Notes: generated by a model not told the origin, from the letters alone. A stretch of DNA of 64,000 nucleotides from Coprobacter secundus (GCA_000803105.1 JTDA01000005.1:124001-188000); one strand, 5' to 3'; shown: positions 37,409 through 45,909, numbered from the stretch's first letter. Made by a program: numbers and translations.

Positions 37409-40400
37409 ATGAGAAAATTTTTAAGGTATTTAGCGGTTGCCGGTTTATTCTTTATGGGGATAGAATATTCATTGTCAGCAGAGATGAGGATAACTCGTCC
37501 GGATTATTTATCGGACGGCCGGATGTATTATGACCTTTTGACTGCAAATTATAGTGAAGCGAAAATCCAGTCGATGATTGCAAATAAAAGTGTACGTTGG
37601 ATATGTAATTATATGGCTGCTGAAGGCATTATGTATAAGGCTACGTTAGATCAGAAATATCTGGATCGATGCTTGTACGTATTTACAGAAACGATGACAC
37701 AGTGGCGTAGTAATAAAACTTTGATGAGCGGGACAGATGACTTTTTTGCGACAAAGCATATAGCTTATACATACCGACTTTTGCAGGAGCTCGGGAAGGT
37801 AGAAAAAGGAGCTTATGATGATGTCGTGTTAGGCTATGCCAATTCGCATTTCCAACCGACTTTTATTGTTGACCATAATCAGGCACAAGAGAGAGCTTTG
37901 GGATTTGTTTTGATGCAGAAAGTATTGCCCAATGCACCTGATGTGGATAAATGGAAAACTTATACTGATGCTGTGTGGGATTTTTGGTACAATAATTTAG
38001 ACGTGGATGAGGATGCGACTAATTATTCAGCAATTCATTTGAATGATATTATGATGATTGCAGAAGAAACCGGAAAAACTGATTTGCTGAGACGTGATGA
38101 AGTAAAAAAGTGGTTTACTCGATATAGAGATCAGCAAGCTCCCAGTGGTTTTATGCCGGAATATGGAGATGATTACTTTTTTGCTTATTTTAATTGGGTT
38201 ATTTGTTTTGAACGTATGGCGCGAATATTTAATGACCCTTCTTTTTTAAATGCAGCATGGAAGTTGTATAGAGCGGGTTTTTATAATTTAGCAGCGTCTT
38301 ATAAAAATGCTAATTTCGATATGAAATTGGCTTCTGAATGGAGTGTGTTGGGAGAGATTAGTTTGTTACCGTCAATGGAAGCGGAACCTTTGCAGACAGA
38401 CGTAGGGGCGTTGGTAACAAATAGAACTAATAAATATGGTGTTCAAGATATTCCTGATCAGTTATTATTGGCAAGTGCCCGAACACCGGGTGTTCCTTTT
38501 GTTATGAGTGATTTATATTCAAGAGGAAGTCATTCTCATCCACATTTACGAGGAACGATAAATTATTATGAGACTGATAATTATCCGTTGTTCCATGGGG
38601 TACAACGACATGCTACTGATGCACGATGTGGTAATACGGTAGTATTAGTAAAACAGGAGGATGAAGGGTTCCCTTTTGCTTCGGGGGGAAGTCGACGTCA
38701 GACTGATAAATGGTTTACTGATTGTGTTGATTTTTCTTCTTCTACAGAAATTTCATCAACTGATGCTACCATGCGAGGTTTTGCGTATCTGACTTTCCGG
38801 TTAGTCGGACAAGTTGGTGAGGAGATCTATATCGATAATGTTCGTTTGATTGGTAAAAAAGGGGAGCTTTTGTTACATGATTGTAACTCTTTGACCAATT
38901 GGTCTACTTCTTATACATCTTTGTCAAGTGATGCAGTGTCTGGAAATTCTGTAAAAATAACATTGGCAAATACCAATATTAATTTTATTACACTGAAAGT
39001 TTCGAAAAGTTTTAGTCTGAATGATTATCAGTATGTGGCATTTGATTGGAAGCATAAATCTCCTGTGGGAGCTGCAACAACAGATTTGAATTTTATTTTT
39101 AGAGTACAAAATAGTCTTGTTTTACCCGGAGATGAATATGTCGACGCTACAGTAGGTACACTTTTTAATTATAATGTTCTTACCGATGCTTATACAGAAA
39201 TGCAAGGTAATGATTGTTATGGGGTAATAGAATTGGATAATCATTTTTTGCCGGGAACACAGTTAAAGAGGAGAATCTTGTTGACAGAAGAAGGGGTTCT
39301 TATATTGCAGGATTATTTATTACCTGGAGATGGAGCCGAAGGTTATACTGCAGGAAGTTTATGGCAAATGTATAATTTGAAGAGTCGAGGAGAAAATTGG
39401 TTTAATGCTGGTGAGGAGCGGAGCTGGGTTGATTGGACAGGTAAAGAGATGAAAAAAGAATTATTGGTCTATTTTGAAAAGAATAGTGTACGTACTTATG
39501 GTAGTCAGTTAGAAGAATATTCTGTAGCTCCTACTGTGGTATATGCTAAGCAGGCTATATCTTCATCCCAACCATTGACTTTTACTACGATTCTTGTTCC
39601 TCATGAGGTAGGGACAAATCCAGAATTCTATGCTAATAGTATCTCTTCGACAACAGTTGGTCGACAGAGTAATATTTCGTTGAATACAGGCGGTAAAATT
39701 TTGACTATTGCTTTAAATGAAGATGGTTCATGGAATGTTGCTCGTGAAATTGCAGCGGTTGATCCTGATGAGAAAAGTATTATTACCAATGGGCATATTG
39801 ATTATGTGACAGGAAACCTGCCTAATGACTGGGTTGTGGCAGGAGATAATGCTAAGGGGAGTGTATATGATACTGAAGTGGGATATATAAATGCCGGTTC
39901 GTTGAGGTTGACTGGGAATGGTTCTGATTGGAATGGATGGATGCATACTGATAATATTATTGTAGAAGAGGGGGAGACATATAAGTTTGGTGTTTATGTA
40001 AAAACAGAGAATGTATCAAGTACTTCAGATGTATATGTTTCGTTTGGTATAAAACGGGAGACTGGGAGGATTATTGTCAGTGAAACTTCGACGGAGACAG
40101 CTTCTGTGTTATCAGATAATCTGAAAGGGACTCATGATTGGAAATTGATAGAGGGTACTTATACCATCCCTTCGACTGGATATCGTGTATTTAGTTTCAC
40201 ACCACGATTATCTTCGACGTCAGTTGATGAGAAAGTCTGGTTTGACGATTTTTATATTACTAAGGTTGAGCCCACAGCATTACCTGATGAGTGGATTGAT
40301 GTCGAAGGTATAAATATTTATCCCAATCCGGTGTCGTCAGGGGAAATATTGGGCCTATCGTTTTCTACTTGTCCTGGTAAAAATATTGTCACACTTTATG

Positions 40401-40561
40401 ATATGGTTGGAGGGAAAAAAATGGATTTGTATAATTGCATTTGTGGGAATACTGAAAGAAAAAATTTGACAATACGATTTCCTGAATACGATTCTGGAAT
40501 ATATTTGGTCCATTTTCAAAATGCGGGAATAAATAAGACGTTTAAATTATTGGTTAAGTGA
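37409..40561 (+). CDS. Large secreted toroid/beta-sandwich protein, probable polysaccharide lyase, with binding module and Por sorting domain
   Basis: A 1050-residue exported protein, signal peptide FLRYLAVAGLFFMGIEYSLS. Residues about 30-310 are helical (VRWICNYMAAEGIMYKATLD, TNYSAIHLNDIMMIAEETG, MPEYGDDYFFAYFNWVICFE), like a lyase alpha/alpha toroid. From about 370 a beta-sandwich begins with SRGSHSHPHLRGTINYYETD, whose clustered histidines and tyrosines resemble heparinase II/III-type active sites. Residues about 780-960 contain a CBM-like beta module (GSLRLTGNGSDWNGWM, KVWFDDFYITKVEP), and the last ~75 (INIYPNPVSSGEILGLSFS to IYLVHFQNAGINKTFKLLVK) are a clear type IX sorting domain. The family is unassigned; lyase action on a uronate glycan is inferred from fold impressions and the GH105 neighbour. 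Confidence 0.62.
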   Translation: MRKFLRYLAVAGLFFMGIEYSLSAEMRITRPDYLSDGRMYYDLLTANYSEAKIQSMIANKSVRWICNYMAAEGIMYKATLDQKYLDRCLYVFTETMTQWRSNKTLMSGTDDFFATKHIAYTYRLLQELGKVEKGAYDDVVLGYANSHFQPTFIVDHNQAQERALGFVLMQKVLPNAPDVDKWKTYTDAVWDFWYNNLDVDEDATNYSAIHLNDIMMIAEETGKTDLLRRDEVKKWFTRYRDQQAPSGFMPEYGDDYFFAYFNWVICFERMARIFNDPSFLNAAWKLYRAGFYNLAASYKNANFDMKLASEWSVLGEISLLPSMEAEPLQTDVGALVTNRTNKYGVQDIPDQLLLASARTPGVPFVMSDLYSRGSHSHPHLRGTINYYETDNYPLFHGVQRHATDARCGNTVVLVKQEDEGFPFASGGSRRQTDKWFTDCVDFSSSTEISSTDATMRGFAYLTFRLVGQVGEEIYIDNVRLIGKKGELLLHDCNSLTNWSTSYTSLSSDAVSGNSVKITLANTNINFITLKVSKSFSLNDYQYVAFDWKHKSPVGAATTDLNFIFRVQNSLVLPGDEYVDATVGTLFNYNVLTDAYTEMQGNDCYGVIELDNHFLPGTQLKRRILLTEEGVLILQDYLLPGDGAEGYTAGSLWQMYNLKSRGENWFNAGEERSWVDWTGKEMKKELLVYFEKNSVRTYGSQLEEYSVAPTVVYAKQAISSSQPLTFTTILVPHEVGTNPEFYANSISSTTVGRQSNISLNTGGKILTIALNEDGSWNVAREIAAVDPDEKSIITNGHIDYVTGNLPNDWVVAGDNAKGSVYDTEVGYINAGSLRLTGNGSDWNGWMHTDNIIVEEGETYKFGVYVKTENVSSTSDVYVSFGIKRETGRIIVSETSTETASVLSDNLKGTHDWKLIEGTYTIPSTGYRVFSFTPRLSSTSVDEKVWFDDFYITKVEPTALPDEWIDVEGINIYPNPVSSGEILGLSFSTCPGKNIVTLYDMVGGKKMDLYNCICGNTERKNLTIRFPEYDSGIYLVHFQNAGINKTFKLLVK

Positions 40562-40671
40562 CTGAAGTATATTGATAGGTCAATTATTGATAATGGTAAG
40601 TAATATAAAAGTTTAGATATGAAGGTTTTTTGAGAGATAGATTCTTATTTGGTATATTGTGATAAAAAAAA

Positions 40672-40703
40672 CTCTCTGACAAATGAAAATTTCTGTCAGA
40701 GAG
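40672..40703 (-). terminator. Terminator after malate dehydrogenase
   Basis: Perfect 10-base arms CTCTCTGACA (40672-40681) and TGTCAGAGAG (40694-40703) with a 12-base loop lie just past the mdh stop. On the minus strand the stem is followed by eight T. It may also stop read-through from the utilization locus. Confidence 0.85.
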
Positions 40704-40714
40704 CATCTTTTATT

Positions 40715-41716
40715 TTATTGAATGTTGGTATTTAAAGTATGCCAGTCTTTAATTGCTGGTATAATACCCATAGCAATGACTTCGTCGCGTAATTTACATA
40801 GATGTTTATAACTTTCTTCCAGTTCTTTTTCTTCAATCGGTGTACCTTTTATTTCTTTATAAGATATACCATCTTTGGTAATAGATGTTTCCATTGCCAT
40901 CATGATATGATCGAATTTTCCGGAAGATACATATACTCCGGCAGGCCAGCGGAAGGATGCTCCACCCATAGCAGCAGCTATCATCTCGATAGAGAGATAT
41001 GCCGGACTCTGGAATGAAGAACGTCCACGAAGGTCGATTATATGTTTACCTCCTTGAATTACACTGTGTTTGATGTCATTCCATGATTCAATCGGCATAG
41101 CGTTAGAACCAATTATTTCGTTTAATGGTTTTCCTTTTACAGAAGTTGTAGATGCAAATACCGCCATTTGTTCACCGTGTCCACCATACGTACGGCTATT
41201 TTTTATTTCAGATGCTGGGATTTTGAAATATTTAGCCAATTCATTTTGTAACCGGGTACTATCCAGTGCAGCCAATGTAGATACTTGATTGGGCTTTAAT
41301 CCAGAATAAAGTAAGGTGATAAGACCGGTAATATCTGCTGGGTTGAATACGACAACGACGTGTTGTACATTAGGGCAATAACTACGAATATCTTTTCCGA
41401 ATTGGGCCGCAATTTCAGCGTTTCCTTTCAAAAGATCTTCACGTGTCATTCCAGCTTTTCGAGCTGCTCCCCCTGAAGAAACAATATACTCAGCTCCAGT
41501 AAGCGCTTCTTTTATATCTGATGTAAATGTTATATTTACATTTTCAAATCCGCATTGTAGTAATTCTTCGGCAACTCCTTCAAGAGCTGGGGCAAATGGG
41601 TCGTACAAACAAACATTGGGTGTTAACTTCATCATTAATGCGGTTTGAGCCATGTTAGAACCAATCATTCCGGCAGCTCCAACGATGGTCAGCTTTTTGT
41701 CAGTCAAGAACTTCAT
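40715..41716 (-). CDS. mdh: Malate dehydrogenase
   Basis: A 333-residue LDH/MDH-superfamily enzyme that interconverts malate and oxaloacetate with NAD(H). The Rossmann motif LTIVGAAGMIGSNMAQTA is at the start; AEYIVSSGGAARKAGMTRED covers the substrate-side arginines, and NSRTYGGHGEQMAVFAS holds the catalytic histidine. This long Bacteroidales type differs somewhat from the LDH-like MDH but is annotated the same way. It is monocistronic, flanked by a terminator and by its own upstream region with TAACTTTG on the minus strand (41761-41768) as a -7 box. Lactate dehydrogenase is a less likely alternative. Confidence 0.88.
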   Translation of the reverse strand: MKFLTDKKLTIVGAAGMIGSNMAQTALMMKLTPNVCLYDPFAPALEGVAEELLQCGFENVNITFTSDIKEALTGAEYIVSSGGAARKAGMTREDLLKGNAEIAAQFGKDIRSYCPNVQHVVVVFNPADITGLITLLYSGLKPNQVSTLAALDSTRLQNELAKYFKIPASEIKNSRTYGGHGEQMAVFASTTSVKGKPLNEIIGSNAMPIESWNDIKHSVIQGGKHIIDLRGRSSFQSPAYLSIEMIAAAMGGASFRWPAGVYVSSGKFDHIMMAMETSITKDGISYKEIKGTPIEEKELEESYKHLCKLRDEVIAMGIIPAIKDWHTLNTNIQ

Positions 41717-41760
41717 ATCTTAATTATATTTGGTGAATAAATTTTATCTTTTTATACTAA

Positions 41761-41768
41761 CAAAGTTA
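41761..41768 (-). promoter_or_regulatory. Likely -7 box of mdh
   Basis: On the minus strand this reads TAACTTTG, matching TAnnTTTG, about 45 bases before the mdh start. No well-spaced -33 element was found. Confidence 0.4.
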
Positions 41769-41853
41769 TAATATCTTTGGATTGTTTGTATATCAAAAAA
41801 AGTTTTTGCTGATAATAAAAAATTATACTGTTATTACAACAATATCTACTTTG

Positions 41854-42264
41854 TTAAGGTTTTGGATTATTTGCATTTTCGACTAAGCATTTTAGAAGGC
41901 TGGGCATATTTTCTTTTTCGCATTTTATGTTATCTATTGTATTTTTTCCTGTGGATGTTAAAAGGTAGTAAATTTGTCGCCGATCTTTTTCGCCTAATGT
42001 TCGTTTTACTAATTTTTTTGATTCAACCGATTTTAAAACTTTGGAAGTATTTGATTGAGATAAGTTTAGTTTTTTGGCAATTTCACCAGCTGGTAAACTC
42101 CCATTTTTTAGAGAACATAGCAGCATGCCCTCATTCAGACTAATTCCATATTTTTGATGAAAAAAAATTTCAAATTCGGATATTGCTTGATATATTTCTC
42201 GTATGTAGCATAATGTATCCATAACCAATTTAATTAAATGATTATAGTCTGTACTTCGTTTCAT
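41854..42264 (-). CDS. MarR-family transcriptional regulator
   Basis: A 136-residue winged-helix regulator. The core reads LPAGEIAKKLNLSQSNTSKV (recognition helix) followed by LKSVESKKLVKRTLGEKDRR and QIYYLLTSTGK, the MarR wing with its DRR motif. It is the last gene of the minus-strand group DUF6132-thioredoxin-MarR, 41 bases after the thioredoxin gene. Two TTTCCA-type palindromic sites flank the -7 box of that group (43068-43147), so autoregulation of the whole operon is likely. Its signal is unknown; cysteines CYIREIY and IKCEKENMPSLLKCLVE raise the possibility of thiol sensing, which is inference. Confidence 0.88.
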   Translation of the reverse strand: MKRSTDYNHLIKLVMDTLCYIREIYQAISEFEIFFHQKYGISLNEGMLLCSLKNGSLPAGEIAKKLNLSQSNTSKVLKSVESKKLVKRTLGEKDRRQIYYLLTSTGKNTIDNIKCEKENMPSLLKCLVENANNPKP

Positions 42265-42305
42265 TATAAAAGAAGTACAGACTATGTTATGAGTTTATGA
42301 ATTTA

Positions 42306-42800
42306 TTATTTTTTGTTTTCTGGTGATTTCAATAATACAGTTTCGATTGCTTCTTTAAATGCACTTTTAGGCATGGCGCCTTTTGCCATTTGTGGAGCTC
42401 CTTCCATAGGTATAAACAAGAGGGTAGGTATACTCATAATTCCGAAAGCCGAGGCAAGTTCCGGTTCTTTTTCTGTATCTATTTTGTAAATATATATTTG
42501 TCCTTCGTATTCTTGAGCCAGCTCTTCAAGTATTGGAGCTATGCTTTTACAAGGGCCACACCATGAGGCATAAAAGTCTACAATTGCGGGTTTGTCACCG
42601 AGGTATTTCCATTCTTTGGGGCTGGTTTCAAAATTGGCTACTTTTTCTAAGAATTCAGTTTTAGTCAATGCTATAGTTCCCATGTTTGTTTCTTTTTTGA
42701 GTTGATTATTATTTTCTGTTTTATTTTCTGTTTTGTTCGAGCAAGCCGTAAAAATTGTGGCTGTCATAAAGAGTAGTCCTAATAACTGTTTTCGTTTCAT
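42306..42800 (-). CDS. Exported thioredoxin-fold lipoprotein
   Basis: A 164-residue thioredoxin with a lipoprotein signal peptide (LLFMTATIFTACSNK, cysteine 20), so it should work in the periplasm rather than the cytosol. The thioredoxin domain spans about 45-155, with the redox motif WCGPCK in VDFYASWCGPCKSIAP and the cis-proline in GIMSIPTLLFI. The first ~25 mature residues are a charged linker (NKTENKTENNNQLKK). It lies between DUF6132 and a MarR regulator in one minus-strand operon. A role in periplasmic disulfide reduction or oxidant defence is likely from family and context. Confidence 0.9.
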   Translation of the reverse strand: MKRKQLLGLLFMTATIFTACSNKTENKTENNNQLKKETNMGTIALTKTEFLEKVANFETSPKEWKYLGDKPAIVDFYASWCGPCKSIAPILEELAQEYEGQIYIYKIDTEKEPELASAFGIMSIPTLLFIPMEGAPQMAKGAMPKSAFKEAIETVLLKSPENKK

Positions 42801-42817
42801 ATTGAATTTTATTTAGT

Positions 42818-43054
42818 TTAGTTATTATCTTCAGAATGGTATTTTTTATTGTGATAAATATTTGTTGGAGATAGGAGATAACCTACGGTTGCCCCCCATA
42901 TAATACTTATGTAAGGAGATGACGTAATAGGACAGCTTCCTGTTGTACAACCTATAAAATACCAATATGAAAAACCACTAATAGCTCCGAGCAATATCAT
43001 TATAATGCGGAATTTGTTAGTGAATATCCATTTTTTTAAGTTGTTTGCTTTCAT
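42818..43054 (-). CDS. Small membrane protein, DUF6132-like
   Basis: A 78-residue inner-membrane protein with two hydrophobic segments (FRIIMILLGAISGFSYWYFI, about 16-35, and YISIIWGATVGYLL, about 48-62) and a short loop CTTGSCPITSSPY holding two cysteines. Homologues annotated DUF6132 often sit next to periplasmic thioredoxins and rhodanese-type proteins. It is the first gene of the operon, 17 bases before the thioredoxin gene. The CTTGSCP loop could carry thiols between the membrane and the thioredoxin lipoprotein; that is speculation. Confidence 0.75.
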   Translation of the reverse strand: MKANNLKKWIFTNKFRIIMILLGAISGFSYWYFIGCTTGSCPITSSPYISIIWGATVGYLLSPTNIYHNKKYHSEDNN

Positions 43055-43067
43055 CTTTTATTTTATT

Positions 43068-43147
43068 AGAAATATTTTCCATTAGAAATATATTGCAAAT
43101 ATATAAATATTTTATAACATAAAAAATTTCCAATGGAAAATATTTCT
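43068..43147. promoter_or_regulatory. MarR-type operator pair around the DUF6132-trx-marR promoter
   Basis: A perfect 16-base inverted repeat, AGAAATATTTTCCATT at 43068-43083 and AATGGAAAATATTTCT at 43132-43147, flanks the promoter. Each arm also lies in a local palindrome of the same type: TTTCCATTAGAAA (43076-43088) and TTTCCAATGGAAA (43127-43139). A -7 box (TATATTTG on the minus strand, 43096-43103) lies between them. Two regulator dimers bound here would block RNA polymerase. Confidence 0.7.
43096..43103 (-). promoter_or_regulatory. -7 box of the DUF6132-trx-marR operon
   Basis: Minus-strand TATATTTG matches TAnnTTTG, about 42 bases before the DUF6132 start and between the two MarR-type sites. 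Confidence 0.55.
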
Positions 43148-43211
43148 ATATTTAACAAAATACAATATAAAAAGAGGTTTATTTTACTTTTGGAGTGTAT
43201 ATAGATGATGG

Positions 43212-43877
43212 CTAAGGAATGATTTTGTATGTTATGTTGGTTGCATCGGCGTAGTCAGTCAGTAATCTAATTGTGTATTGTATTGTTTCCGGCAATAAAT
43301 TTGCACATGAATATGCGTTGATAATGATAAGAATATTTTGAGTGTCTATGGAAAGTTGAGTTCGTATTTCATCACTGGTCGGAGTTCCTATCGGACCTTT
43401 TTTATCTCGATATACCGGTAATCCGTCAATATTCAATAATCCTCTGCCTATGGCGTTAAAGTTTTCTTCTTTGTATCCTATTCCTAAAGTAAGATCACCG
43501 TCTATCTTATCAGCATCAAAACCTCCGATGGAAAATCCGCTTTTTATAGAAACCAAATTGATAAGATCAACTAATGTAGATATCTGATATAGTTCTGTTT
43601 CTTTTACGATACGTCTACAGAGGGCTTCTGCTGAAGGGCGATATCGATTTGGATCTTTGCCAAATGTTTTATAAGCTTGCCGGGTGGCTTGTATGGTCAG
43701 TCGTTTGTTGATTTCTGATAAAGTATAGAGCTTTTTTATTTGTTCGGTTTCTTGTGTTATTTCTTTCCATAGTAAATTAGAGTACTTCGTATTATGTACA
43801 TGGGCTTTTATGATTCCTGCCCGATAATCTGGGCAGGAATTTTGTATTTTATCTGATATAGAAATGATGTGTCCCAT
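43212..43877 (-). CDS. B3/B4 tRNA-binding-domain protein (PheT-B3/4-like)
   Basis: A protein of about 221 residues composed of a free-standing B3/B4 domain, as found in the beta subunit of phenylalanyl-tRNA synthetase. Visible are QATRQAYKTFGKDPNRYRPS and AEALCRRIVKETELYQISTL, then DLINLVSIKSGFSIGGFDAD. I choose the ATG at 43877, because GGAG lies 9 bases upstream and it overlaps the preceding stop as TAATG; an ATG at 43892 would add five residues. Free-standing B3/4 proteins may edit mischarged tRNA or bind amino acids, but their role is not settled. Co-translated with the flavin reductase. Confidence 0.82.
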   Translation of the reverse strand: MGHIISISDKIQNSCPDYRAGIIKAHVHNTKYSNLLWKEITQETEQIKKLYTLSEINKRLTIQATRQAYKTFGKDPNRYRPSAEALCRRIVKETELYQISTLVDLINLVSIKSGFSIGGFDADKIDGDLTLGIGYKEENFNAIGRGLLNIDGLPVYRDKKGPIGTPTSDEIRTQLSIDTQNILIIINAYSCANLLPETIQYTIRLLTDYADATNITYKIIP

Positions 43878-44380
43878 TAATCTTTGCTCCAAATGTTTAC
43901 TATCTCAGCTATATATATTTGATGTAAGCCCCCATTTATGTACCATTTGTCGAAAATAGTATTATCGAAGAAATTTTCCTTTTTAATAAAATCAGTGTAT
44001 AACTTTTTACACTCAAACGTCAGACGCGACTGTTCAAAAGTTACATTACCTAAATTGGTAAATATAGGAAGAAGCCCTGTTGCTTTGATTTTGTCTGTAT
44101 CTTTTCCCGATTTGCTACCACATATCTTATGTATATCTTTATTTTCTTCTCCTAAAAAGGATAGAGTAAAATAGTCATTTGTTTCAATAAATTTATGGGT
44201 GTAACGTTCGGGACGGATAAAGATATATACTACAGGCTTATTCCACAGGAAACCTATACCTCCCCAATTTGCAGTCATTGTGTTGAATTTAGATGAATTT
44301 CCAGCAGTTACCAGCATCCATTCTTTACTGATAGTTTCGAAAAAATTGTCATTTAAGTGGCTTATTTCGAGTTTTTTCAT
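43877..44380 (-). CDS. Flavin reductase-like FMN-binding protein
   Basis: A 167-residue protein of the flavin reductase-like/split-barrel fold. It has KEWMLVTAGNSSKFNTMTAN, WGGIGFLWNKPVVYIFIRPE and TKFIETNDYFTLSFLGEEN-like sequence (Y-T-H-K-F-I-E-T-N), which match the FMN-binding region of the DIM6/NTAB group. The substrate is not known. Its stop overlaps the next start. The mobile element begins within about 20 bases of its start codon, so its native upstream promoter region has probably been displaced. Confidence 0.85.
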   Translation of the reverse strand: MKKLEISHLNDNFFETISKEWMLVTAGNSSKFNTMTANWGGIGFLWNKPVVYIFIRPERYTHKFIETNDYFTLSFLGEENKDIHKICGSKSGKDTDKIKATGLLPIFTNLGNVTFEQSRLTFECKKLYTDFIKKENFFDNTIFDKWYINGGLHQIYIAEIVNIWSKD

Positions 44381-44395
44381 ATTGTTTGTATTTTT

Positions 44396-44420
44396 GAATT
44401 ACACAAAATTACACAAAATC
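44396..44420. repeat. Tandem 10-base repeat at the left end, candidate attL
   Basis: ATTACACAAA occurs twice in tandem (about 44399-44418) immediately upstream of the flavin reductase gene. A similar AATTACATAAAA lies at about 55803 near the right end. The pair may mark the integration core, but the match is imperfect. Confidence 0.35.
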
Positions 44421-44676
44421 TCTGGAATAACCTCGAAAAACGGGAGAAATGACGCTAAATGACTTAATGTCAGAGTAGTTACGGTGTCAAATGATGACAA
44501 GCCGAAAAATCGGAAAACGCAAAGAAAAGCGGATTTAAGAAGAAGAATGGTTTGCAAATCATTACCCGTGAAAGAGTAAGATTTAACATATGAGAGATGC
44601 TATTGCACCGTTTGTCACCGATTTGCGTATCAATGTCTAACTCGTTGATATTTAACTTTGCAAACAAAAAACGAGT
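44421..44676 (+). promoter_or_regulatory. Region upstream of the integrase gene
   Basis: About 255 bases without a gene. TAACTTTG (44653-44660) matches the -7 box and lies 17 bases before the integrase start. TGTCAAATGATGACA (about 44483) is a small palindrome that could bind integrase or an excision factor. Confidence 0.45.
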
Positions 44677-45897
44677 ATGGCAAGAAGTACATTCAAAGTG
44701 CTGTTCTACGTGAACGGCAGCAAGGAGAAAGACGGTATTGTCCCCATCATGGGACGAGTGACAATCAACGGTACTGTGGCGCAGTTCAGTTGCAAGCAGA
44801 CCATCCCGAAAACCCTTTGGGATGTGAAAGGCAACCGAGCCAAAGGCAAGAGTGCCGAAGCACGGAACATCAATCTGGCATTGGATAACATCAAGGCGCA
44901 AATCATCAAGCACTATCAGCGCATATCCGACCGAGAGGCATACGTAACGGCTGAAATGGTGCGCAATGCCTACCAAGGGGTAGGAAGCGAGTATGAGACA
45001 CTGATAAAGGCTTTTGACAAGGATTGCGCCAACTTCCTGAAACGTGTCGGCAAAGACCGCAGCATCGGCACATACAAGGTAATGGTGAGGGCAAGGAACT
45101 ATGTCGCAGCCTTTATCAAGTCATTCTACAGACGGACGGATATGTCCATGCTGGAACTTACGCCCGACTTCATCAAGGAGTTTGCGGCTTATCTTACGGC
45201 TGAACGGGGACTGAAAAACGCCACCATCTGGCTGAACTGCATGTGGCTGAAAGGCGTGGTCATGCGTGCGCACTATAACGGACTGATACCGAGAAATCCG
45301 TTTGCGCAGTTCCATATCAGCCCGAATGTTAAGGAACGGGAGTATCTGACAGAGGACGAAATCAAAAGAATCATGGCGCACGAGTTTGACAACCCCACCC
45401 TCGCATTGGTGCGGGATCTGTTCATTTTCGCCTGCTTCACCGCCTTGTCTTTCGTGGATATGAAAGAACTCACAACGGACGAAATAGTGGAGGTGAACGG
45501 TGAGAAATGGATATTGTCGAAACGGCATAAGACAAATGTCCCGTTCCAAGTGAAGCTGCTGGATATTCCCTTGCAGATAATCGAACGGTACAAGTATCTG
45601 TCGGAAGACAAGCTAGTTTTCGGAAAAATCAACTATTGGACGATGTGCAAACAGCTGAAAAAGGTAATGACGGAATGCGGAATAGAGAAGCAAATCTCCT
45701 ACCATTGCGCACGTCATACGTTTGGAACACTGGCTCTTAGCAAGGGAATGCCCATTGAAAGCGTGAGCCGTGTGCTGGGACACACGAACATTGTCACGAC
45801 TCAAATCTATGCGAAGATAACCACACAGAAACTTGACAATGACCTGACGATGTTCGGCAACAAGCTGAACGCATCGTTCGGAAGTGTAACCCCATAA
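44677..45897 (+). CDS. Tyrosine site-specific integrase
   Basis: A 406-residue phage-type integrase. An N-terminal arm-binding domain (STFKVLFYVNGSKEKDG) and a SAM-like core-binding domain (about 110-215) precede the catalytic domain. Catalytic residues visible are H-x-x-R in ISYHCARHTFGTLALSKGMP, the second histidine in VLGHTNIVTTQ and the nucleophile tyrosine in QIYAKI. The first catalytic arginine is absent: the usual TGLRxxD is FTALSFVDM, with serine in its place, as in IntDOT-type integrases of Bacteroides elements. It should integrate and excise the element. A -7 box lies just upstream, and a small gene follows 12 bases downstream. Confidence 0.93.
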   Translation: MARSTFKVLFYVNGSKEKDGIVPIMGRVTINGTVAQFSCKQTIPKTLWDVKGNRAKGKSAEARNINLALDNIKAQIIKHYQRISDREAYVTAEMVRNAYQGVGSEYETLIKAFDKDCANFLKRVGKDRSIGTYKVMVRARNYVAAFIKSFYRRTDMSMLELTPDFIKEFAAYLTAERGLKNATIWLNCMWLKGVVMRAHYNGLIPRNPFAQFHISPNVKEREYLTEDEIKRIMAHEFDNPTLALVRDLFIFACFTALSFVDMKELTTDEIVEVNGEKWILSKRHKTNVPFQVKLLDIPLQIIERYKYLSEDKLVFGKINYWTMCKQLKKVMTECGIEKQISYHCARHTFGTLALSKGMPIESVSRVLGHTNIVTTQIYAKITTQKLDNDLTMFGNKLNASFGSVTP

Positions 45898-45909
45898 TCA
45901 AGCATAGCC

